Origin: Undaria pinnatifida
Taxonomy: Eukaryota > Sar > Phaeophyceae > Laminariales > Alariaceae
Direction: 5' to 3'
Assembly: GCA_012845835.1 (NCBI GenBank)
Contig: JABAKD010000021.1
Location: forward strand, 8,081,006-8,145,005
Length of the DNA: 64,000 nt
Shown piece after piece: positions 56,290 to 64,000 of this stretch; position 1 is the stretch's first letter, and each line of letters starts with the position of its first letter. The notes beneath the pieces are model-generated. The model had not been told where the DNA came from. It was given only the letters and a program-made list of their open reading frames with translations, and made no database searches. Position numbers and translations under genes: made by a program.

Positions 56290-56987
56290 ACAAGGGCTCC
56301 GCTCCGCGGGCGGCTGACGCCGCCCGCTACGCTCGCGCAAGGCAAGGAAGAATGCAACTAAAAACATAGACTATGTAAAGGGGGCAGAAAGAAGAGGCCC
56401 ACGATTTGGTGCGAACAGCGATTTGATAACGCCAAGAGCTGCTTGTGCAGAGCAAATTGCCCTGTTGTGCTCGGCTGTGCTGTGTGCTTTTGTTACCGGT
56501 GTTACGTTCTGATCGGCAGTACGGGGGTAATTTGCGTGGGGGAAAAACAGGGGGCCGTGAAATATCAAATACATAGTCTATAGAAGAAGAAAAAAGAGGA
56601 AAAGTAGTACTCCGTACAAAACAACACACGCAATATACCCGGTACTGCTCTATGTTCGAAAGAAAGCACACAGCGCAGCGACACAGCACCGCAGCGAAGG
56701 GCACGGCACCGCACCGCACGGCTCCGCACGGCGCTACGCTGCGCTGCTGGGCCATATATAATAGCCGGATTGATCTGAGCTGGGCGTGCATGTGATCCAA
56801 CAGCGTAGTATCTGATGGTATGTACAAACCTGGTGTAGTAGTATCGGTATGCACTATTGGCGTTTCGTATATCGAACGAAGCTGGAAAGCAAAGAAAAGC
56901 TGGAGAGGTTCCGCAAGTAATATGGAAGTTGGAGCTCTGAGAGGCCAGGGATGGGCAATCCCTGAGAAAGACAAAATTAAGTAAGTC
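56290..56987. repeat. Dispersed repeat R1, copy 2
   Basis: Same orientation and near identity to 42013-42703, starting with the GC hairpin. A 215-codon open frame on the minus strand (56327-56974) has no family resemblance and corresponds to shorter frames in copy 1, so I do not call a gene. Confidence 0.8.
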
Positions 56988-57647
56988 TATTATAAAAAAT
57001 GAAAATACACTCCACCTGTGAGATCGAATATTTCGTCGAAACTAATCTTTGCAAGCTGTGTGTGATACTCCGATCGCGCGTGTTACGAGTTGTGTGTCCT
57101 CATTAAGGATATAGGTCGGCGAATCCCCTTACAACTACAGTGTAGCTATCAGGGTCAACAGGGTGATTTTAGTCAGTCTGTGCGCGGAAACTATAAAACC
57201 CGTTTCTGAGGGGGACAAATCTGACAGCTGTGGAGGAAAATGTATCCTTTTATCAAGTGAATCCTGTAAGTCGAATAACCGGTGAGGGGGGGGGCGGAGT
57301 TTTGAAGGACGTGGGGGCCTGGTTTTGATCAAAAGCGAGCGGGGTTGGAGCGGGGGGGGGGGGCGGACGGGCGGGCAATATGTGCGTGTAAGCTATAAAT
57401 CCTTTCAAGGGGATAAATCTGACGGTTTTGGGGAAGAAAAGAAAGAAAAAAATGCACCAGTTTATCATGGGAGGGGGGGTTGGGGCGGGGGGGGGGGCGT
57501 GTGGGGCAGCTCAATCTGTGCGTGGAAACTATACATTATTTTGAGGGGATAAATGTGACGGTTTTGGAAAGAATGCATCAGTTTATCATGTATATCCTGG
57601 GGTAAGTCGTACAATCAGTGAGTAGAGAGAGGGCGGAATGTTCGAGG

Positions 57648-57835
57648 GGGTGGGGTTGGGATGGGTTGGGGGGGGTTGGGGAGGTGGGGGGTGGGGGCGG
57701 GGGGGGGGGGGGGGGGGGGGAGGAAGGGTTTTAGGTGAGGGGTTTGTTTTACGTGTGGTGCTAGGTCTAGGCGATGGTGCGGGTGGTGGGGAAGAAGGGG
57801 GCGTTCGGGGCGGGGGGGGGGGGAAAGCAGCGGCA
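57648..57835. repeat. G-homopolymer-rich arm segment
   Basis: Runs of up to about 20 consecutive G occur, with neighbours at 57350-57365, 57475-57500 and 57940-57960. The opposite arm carries the matching C-run at about 62659-62695, roughly 30 C long. Assembly errors are likely in such tracts. Confidence 0.7.
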
Positions 57836-58782
57836 TGGATGGCTCTCGAAAGATAATGAGGTGATATCCTGTGCGTGAAGTGTTTATTAATCTGGCGGAA
57901 TTCGATATTAGGTGGGGCGTTTGAGCAAGGGAGAGCGAGAAGGGGGGAGGGGGGGGGGGGGATTTTTTAGAAGGTTTAGGTCACAAATAATATTCAAATA
58001 CACTTCTGATATATACCCTTGGCAATTCCACCCATGCTACGTAGCAAGGTGGAAGAGCCGGACCTTGTTTATCAGTATGTCAAAATCTTCATAAAGTACC
58101 AAGTGTTGGCCGTCTGAGCACACTTGAAGGTCCTAGGTTGTCAATTGCACTACAGGTCACAACTACACCCAGCAAAGTCGCACAAGCTGAGGCCCAACAG
58201 TACACCTGTTCTCCAAAAGTTTCGTAGCTAGTTCGTGCTAGCTCTAAACTGCCATTGTCGTTCCCGTAGGAACATGTCCAAGGATTGTGTCGCGATTCGA
58301 AACGTTTCGAAGCAGCGATAACATCGTACAGCATGGAACTCCGTTAAAACTTGAGACGAGTCAAAATAATATACGTGTTTCTTATCGACACGAATATGAA
58401 GTCATATTGATCAATCGTTTCACCCGAGTTCCGGACTCTGCTGCAATATTAGTGATTATCGGCGTATTCCAGGGAATTCCTAGGATCCTGTCATCCCAAG
58501 TCGACACCTCTTACAAGACGCGCACGTTTGCACGTCTGAAAAATGGGAGGATTATGTGGATACCAGTCCCTATTCCCTAGATTGTACCGCCTCCTTATCA
58601 CTCGTATAGACTAATCCTTCAAGATCATCCTGGCTCCTCGAGGCAGACTCTGAGGTTTTTCCTTATCGTTGACCCTCGAGCGTGCGGTTGCGCACATAAC
58701 CCACCTCGATGTGTCTCCACACTAACACCTCCATCTGAGAAAGAGAAACCTGCGAAGGGACCACCCTCCCACTAGGCCATTG

Positions 58783-59932
58783 TTTTTATGGTACCCCGAT
58801 CCAAGTCACAGATGTTGCTGCCATTCGTTTCGCCGCCTAAAGATCAGGATGCCGGCGTAAGATTTCCAAACACTGTGTATGGTGATAACCAGTCTAGGTC
58901 CAGAAGCTAACAGCAATGTTCAATATATTCGTTGGCATTTTTCAGAGGGGTTGCTGTACGATTTCAAAAAGCCGAAACACACACAAACGCGCCGCAGCGC
59001 CACAACACGCCACAGACCATGGCGATCGAGGTGCACGAGGGTCAAGCAGCAGCTGCTCGGCAAATGGCCCAGGGGGCTGCCGCATCTTCGCGAATTACTG
59101 CTGTTCTGCGCGTGTGTGCGCGCGGGGGCAAAATTGCGGCCTAACCTCGAGACAACATCGGGAGAAGAAGTACCTTGTCCCGATCTCAGGCCACTGTTTA
59201 TGGTACCCCGATGTAGACCATAGATCTTGATCTATACAAGATTCGCCTGCAGTAAGATCTGTGTACACTGCATGTGGAGACGAATGTTGGTTCTGACAAT
59301 TTCCAAGATCGGAAAATCCGTTGAAAAGGGGTGCTTCGTCCCGATCTCAGGACAAGGTATTTCTTCTCCAGATGTTGTCTCGAGGTTAGGCCGCAATTTT
59401 TGCCCCCGCGCGCACACACGTACAGAACAGCGGTAATTCGTGAAGATGCGGCAACTCCCTGGGACATATGCCGAGCAGCTGCCGCTTGACCCTCGCGCAC
59501 CTCGATCGCCATGGTCTGTAGGGTGTTGTGGCGCTGCGGCGCGTTTGTGTGTGTTTCGGCTTTTCGAAACCGTACAATCACCCCTTTAAATAATGCCAAC
59601 GAATATGTTGAGCATTGCTGTTAGCTTCTGCATCTAGACTCGCTAATTATCATACACAGTGTTTGGACATCTCACGTCGGCATCCTGATCTTTAGGTGGC
59701 GAAACGAATGTCAGGAACATCTGTGACCTGGATCGGGATACCATAAACCATGGCCTCAGCCTGAGATCGGGACGAAACACCCTTGTTCGGTGTATTTTCC
59801 GATCTTGGAAATGGTCAAAATCAACATTCGTCTCCACATGCATGCCGTGTACACAGATCTTACGTTTGGCGAATCGTGTATAGATCAAGATCTATGGCCT
59901 ACATTGGGGTACCATAAACAGCAGTGGCCTAA
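58783..59932. repeat. Interleaved palindrome A-B-A'-B'
   Basis: A (58783-59190) and A' (about 59338-59750) are inverted copies (CATTCGTTTCGCC, CACGAGGGTCAAGC, CTCGAGACAACAT). B (59191-59345) and B' (about 59751-59932) are inverted copies (TAGATCTTGATCTATA, ATGTGGAGACGAATGTTG, CCAAGATCGGAAAAT). All parts are diverged by only a few percent by eye. The block is inside the 6-kb element. Confidence 0.75.
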
Positions 59933-60639
59933 AACAAGTCAATTATGCTCACTAGTTATTCATTTTTTTCGGGGTTTATGCCCCCACTTATGCTCCGTTT
60001 GGTAGCGGGTATATATGCTTCAAATGCCACTTTATGCTCGCTGGTCTGATTAAGTCGAAGTACCACCGAAATAATCGAATGATTGAACACCAGGCGCTTT
60101 TAGAATTGCTCGTACTCACAGCTGACGTTTTTCAATCTCTATAAAATGTCTTAAAACACATTTTATGCCCTATATTTACAGGCTTTATGCCCAAAATGAA
60201 GCAACAATGCTCGTCGCTTATGTGTGTATGCCCTTTTAGCTAAAACATGCTCGAGCATATGCTCCTCGCACGTATGTTTTATGCCCAGAATCAAGCAGCA
60301 ATGCTCGTCGCCTATGCGTGTATGCCGTCGATGGTTTCCCGGTGCCGGCCGGTTTTCGGGGGGAAGGGACGCGTGAAGCCTCGTTTATGTACTCGATTGG
60401 CGTGTACGTCGAAACGATCGACGAGAAGACGACGCCCTGCTGATAATCCAAAGAGTACCTTACCTTTTGAACAGCAAGTCAAGACAAAGATCAAATAAGT
60501 GAAACACATTGAAAATATAAGAACCAATTATAACTCACTTCAATTACGTACCTCAGCGGGTACCCCCGGCCAATGTCGGATTTGCTCTGTAAATGTACCG
60601 CCAGTTTATGTCCAGTTTATGTACCTAAGGGCAAGTGTG

Positions 60640-61085
60640 CGTCCATACCTTGCCGGCGGTATATACCACCGGTATTGCCGGTATATGTATTCCAGTGTGT
60701 GCCGTACCGGTACCGGTATCGGTGCAGACTTTCGTACCGGTACCGGACGCTTCGGTAAGTTCGGTACGACATCAATACCGGTACCGGAAAGTTTGGTAAG
60801 TTCGGTACGACATCAATACCGGTACCGAAAACTTTGGTAAGTTCGGTACGACATCAATACCGGTACCGGAAACTTCGGTAAGTTCGGTATGACATCAATG
60901 CCGGTACCGGCGGTACCGGTCCATACTTGCGTACCGGTGCCGGACACTTCGGAACGTTAGGTACACCTCCAATACCGTTACCGGACACTTCTGTAAGTTC
61001 GGTACGACGTCGATACCGGTACCGGAAGCGTCGGAAAGTTCGGTACGACATCCATTCCGGTACCGAGAATACCGGTATTGCACTG
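60640..61085. repeat. GGTACCGG-rich minisatellite
   Basis: Units of about 60 bp repeat TTCGGTAAGTTCGGTACGAC followed by ATCAATACCGGTACCGG. Three are near perfect at about 60750-60900, with diverged units on both sides. The core ACCGGTACCGGT is self-complementary. Confidence 0.75.
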
Positions 61086-61299
61086 TACACACCGTTGATA
61101 TTATCATTTGTCATTTTCAAGAAAGCGGTTGCGTCGACATATGCTACCTGGTGTGATGTAGAGGAAAGGAACACCACTCAGCGATCATCTACTACACACT
61201 AGGGCATGTTTTCGTGAGCACCACTAACACGATCACCAGACGTGAACGCGACATCTACAGGACCACAACATCTTCGACGACATGGGGGGGGGGGGAAAC

Positions 61300-62015
61300 A
61301 GGGCGTATAATCGTGCATTAGATAACAGTAATGTGAAAAGGAAGTACAGACAGACACCTGGTATGTTAAAATTGCGGTAGACCACACTACCAACCTATTA
61401 CGCAGGGTATTTCGTGCCTACCTGCCGTCTGCATGATCGCCTGACAACCTCTACCAAACGAAGTAGCATATGCCTGACGAAGTAACGTAATTCAGTGCGG
61501 GCACATCAAGCGCTCCTTTCAAAACATTGACGACTTGCACTTCTCCCCCTCGTGTTCAATGGTGGTGCCATTGCATGACCATATCACCTCGCTTGCTATA
61601 TTTGTAATATGTATCTCTGTCTTAGAATTGGCGACCTCAGAGCCCCACATCGGCACGGTAAAAAGCGTGGGCGTTTAATCGTACACTAGCTAATAATAAT
61701 GTGACAAGGAAGTACAGGCAGATATGTTCAAATTGCGGTAGACCACACTACCAACCTATTACGTAGGGTATCTCGTACCTACCGTCTGCATGATCGCCTC
61801 CCAACCTCTGCCAAACGAAGTATGCCTAACGAAGTAACGTAATTGAGCGCGGGTGCATCAAGCGTTCCTTTCAAAACACTGACGATTTGCGCTTCTCCAT
61901 CTCATGCTCAATGGTGGTGACATTTCATGGCCACATCACATCGCTTGTTGAATTTCGCAACATGTATCTGTCTTATAATTAGCGAGCTCAAAGCCCCACA
62001 TCGGCCCGGTAAAAC
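61300..62015. repeat. Tandem duplication of about 365 bp
   Basis: Units begin at about 61310 and 61672 and share AAGGAAGTACAG, AATTGCGGTAGACCACACTA, CCAACCTATTACG, GTCTGCATGATCGCCT, TTTCAAAACA and AGCCCCACATCGGC, with small indels. Inside the 6-kb element. Confidence 0.75.
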
Positions 62016-62653
62016 CATGGTAACTAAATGGATGCGCTATCGATTGAAATGTTCTATCTTGCGATCCATGTACAACAACACACCACGAAGCTATAACACA
62101 TCGTATACCACACCTAAAAATTGTTTTGTATACCACACTTGACATAAATCTACTAGAATAATAAGCAATACCAGACAGGTGATTTAAACTGATGCATTCC
62201 TTCTACAACCGTCGAATATGACCCCTTAAAGGATATATAGTTTCCGCGTACATATTGAGTTGTCCCCCCCCCCGATCCCTCTTGTTCAAACGCCCCACCT
62301 AAAATCAAAATTTGCCAGAGTAATAAACCCTACCAGGCAGTTGATATCACCTCATTATATTTCTAGCCATCCATGCCGTAGCTCCGATTCATCCCCCACC
62401 CCCCAACGCCCCCTCCTTCCCAACCACCCTGCAACATCACCTAGACCTAGCACCACGCGTATAGCAAGCCCCTACATCTATCCGACCTGAAGCCGTTGGA
62501 ACCCCCCCCCCCCCCCTCGAACACTCCGTCCTCTCCTCACTGGTTGTACGACTTACAGGATTACAGGATATACATGATAAACTGATGAATTCCTTTTTCA
62601 ATCGTCACATTTGTCCCCTTAAAGGATTTATAGTTTCCGCTCACATATTGACT

Positions 62654-62691
<38 letters not shown>

Positions 62692-63075
62692 CCCCGCTCC
62701 CTCTTGTTTGAACCCAGGACCCCACGCCCTTAAAAACTCCGCCCTCCCCTCACCGGTTATACGACTTACAGGATACACTTGATAAACTGATGCCTTTCCT
62801 TCCGCAGCTGTCAGATTTTATCCCCCTCAAAAACGGGTTTTATAGTTTCCGCGCGCAGACTGACGAACATCACCCTGTTGACCCTGGTAAAGCTACGATG
62901 TAGTTCCAAGGAGAGTCGCCGACCTATATCCTTAATGAGGACACACACCCAGTAATACGCGCGATCGGAGTATCACACACAGCTTGCAAAGATGAGTTTC
63001 CACAAAATCTTCGATCTCACAGGTGGAGTGTATTTTCTTTTTTACAATATATTTCCGAGGCACACTGCTGTCGGG

Positions 63076-63113
63076 GGCTAACCCCTAACCCTAACCCTAA
63101 CCCTACCCCTAGC
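63076..63113. repeat. Short interstitial telomere-like tract
   Basis: About five CCCTAA units with one variant (AACCCCTAACCCTAACCCTA then ACCCTACCCCTA), 25 bp outside the right arm of the 6-kb element. A weaker G-strand patch is at 48820-48840. Confidence 0.75.
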
Positions 63114-64000
63114 CTTCCGACGCACACTGTCGGGAACCTTCCAACGCACACTGACGACGGCTCGGGAGGGGGGAGGTCGCCCCCGCCCCCCCCCGACACC
63201 TCTATTTGCATCCAAACAGTCTTCGGCTGCCGTGCCGTCCAAACCACACACTGCTGGTGTTGAGGGGTTGTAGGGCCCCCTCTCTCCACTACACCCGACA
63301 GAACTCTTGCCTTCCTTCCTATTGCAACACTGCTGTACGCGGCTTAGTGGTTGTGCTCGTGCACCCAACGCTCCTCCTCCGTGCCTCTGTGCGTCTGCTA
63401 CATTGCGTCCGCTGCGCACACGTGCTTCCGGCACATCATGCATTACAACAGCAAACTCGTATATACAGCGGCTTCCGCACGCAACCTGGTACAACGCAGA
63501 ACAGAAGCACACGATAGAGAGTCAGTCTACCAAGGACTAGACAACAATGAGCTACAGCAGTACGAAATGTGAGAATATCATCCCACCTCGAAAATATGCT
63601 CACTAATTACCACCAGTACCCCTACCTGGTATATACGTTGTCTATGTCAGGTATGACGGGATGTTGCGTGGAGTTCGAGGGATTGCGAAAGGCTGCACAG
63701 AAAGGCCGGCGGTATCATATGGCTCTTGCGCAACATCTCATAACCGCAAGCATACGATCTAGATGATCTAGATCGTGATCTCTCTGATGCGCGACAACTT
63801 AATATCCGCGTGCAATGATGATGCCATCTAGGACAGACAGGGGGAGGTGTCTCCTGTCTCTTTCCCTATATAAGCGCGCCCCTCCTGTGTTAGTCATCAT
63901 GTATTTTGCACTGCAATACGCGGGTGGACCCCCGCGCGCTCGTGGCCCGCATTCCTGCGGTACGAAGTGAAAAGACATACCACGGTGTATCTTACTATCT
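63114..64000. other. Right end of window, no gene seen
   Basis: It contains TTCCGACGCACACTG-type short repeats (63060-63160). A promoter-like block near 63860-63960 has CCCTATATAAGCGCGC followed 20-30 bp later by TGTTAGTCATCATG, resembling the TATA and transcript-start part of an LTR that continues beyond the window. This is weak evidence only. Confidence 0.3.

Larger units (their letters stand above)
56990..63052. mobile_element. 6-kb element with about 0.9-kb terminal inverted repeats
   Basis: The left arm (56990 to about 57960) and right arm (about 62190-63052) are inverted copies. Shared blocks from outside inward are GAAAATACACTCCACCTGTG, CTTTGCAAGCTGTGTGTGAT, ACTCCGATCGCGCGT, TCCTCATTAAGGATATAGGT, GGGTCAACAGGGTGAT and TAACCGGTGAGGGG, then G-runs (left) or C-runs (right). 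Each arm repeats internally an A+T block (AAACTATAAAnnC ... GATAAATNTGAC ... ATCAGTTTATCA) three to four times. No transposase or other protein was recognised inside. No target duplication was evident by eye; the left edge abuts R1. It occupies most of the visible deiminase intron. Confidence 0.75.

Noticed and set aside
56327-56974. 215-codon minus-strand ORF in R1
   Set aside because: The near-identical copy at 42013-42703 breaks the frame and no domain is recognisable, so it is likely fortuitous.
57325-57856. Gly-rich ORFs across the G-runs (57325-57552, 57638-57856)
   Set aside because: They are translations of homopolymer G tracts in a repeat arm, not coding sequence.

Overview
The window is nuclear DNA of an intron-rich eukaryote. 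All genes that can be read are split by GT-AG introns with agreeing phases. A gene for an axonemal protein implies flagellated cells, and a short (CCCTAA)n tract fits a TTAGGG telomere. Together with the large load of TRIM, foldback and minisatellite DNA this looks to me like a stramenopile, most likely a brown alga. That placement is inference.

Five genes are supported by exon-by-exon reading: an EFHB/CFAP21-like flagellar protein (+, 9741-16522); the SIN3 corepressor (+, 25969-33948, 8 exons, about 1352 aa); the ribosome biogenesis factor TSR1 (-, 41544-35087, 3 exons, about 841 aa); fibrillarin (-, 54279-45890, 5 exons, about 321 aa); and the first exon of a probable agmatine deiminase (+, from 54812, continuing off the window). 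SIN3 and TSR1 converge. TSR1 and fibrillarin, both ribosome-assembly genes, lie on the same strand 4.3 kb apart. Fibrillarin and the deiminase are head to head, 532 bp apart.

The left end (1024-8578) is a tandem duplication of an unrecognised Cys-rich (zinc-finger-like) gene. The copies carry different lesions. Copy A has lost exon 2, has exon 3 duplicated, and has its last exon split by a small LTR element (TRIM). Copy B keeps exons 2-4 but has a 2-nt shift in exon 1.

Repeats fill most of the remainder. They include three TRIM copies (114-491, 4138-4509, 10691-11006); a 5'-truncated, stop-riddled Ty3/gypsy chromovirus (17751-22200) with a 680-bp LTR-like insertion bearing its own 4-bp target duplication; a 43-bp minisatellite in TSR1 intron 1; a repeated 700-bp sequence (42013 and 56290); several terminal-inverted-repeat elements; and a 6-kb element with about 0.9-kb inverted repeats and long G/C runs (56990-63052). 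That element has no recognisable transposase and contains a 1.1-kb interleaved palindrome and two tandem arrays. It occupies most of the visible intron 1 of the deiminase gene. No rRNA, tRNA, CRISPR or bacterial-type operon was found.
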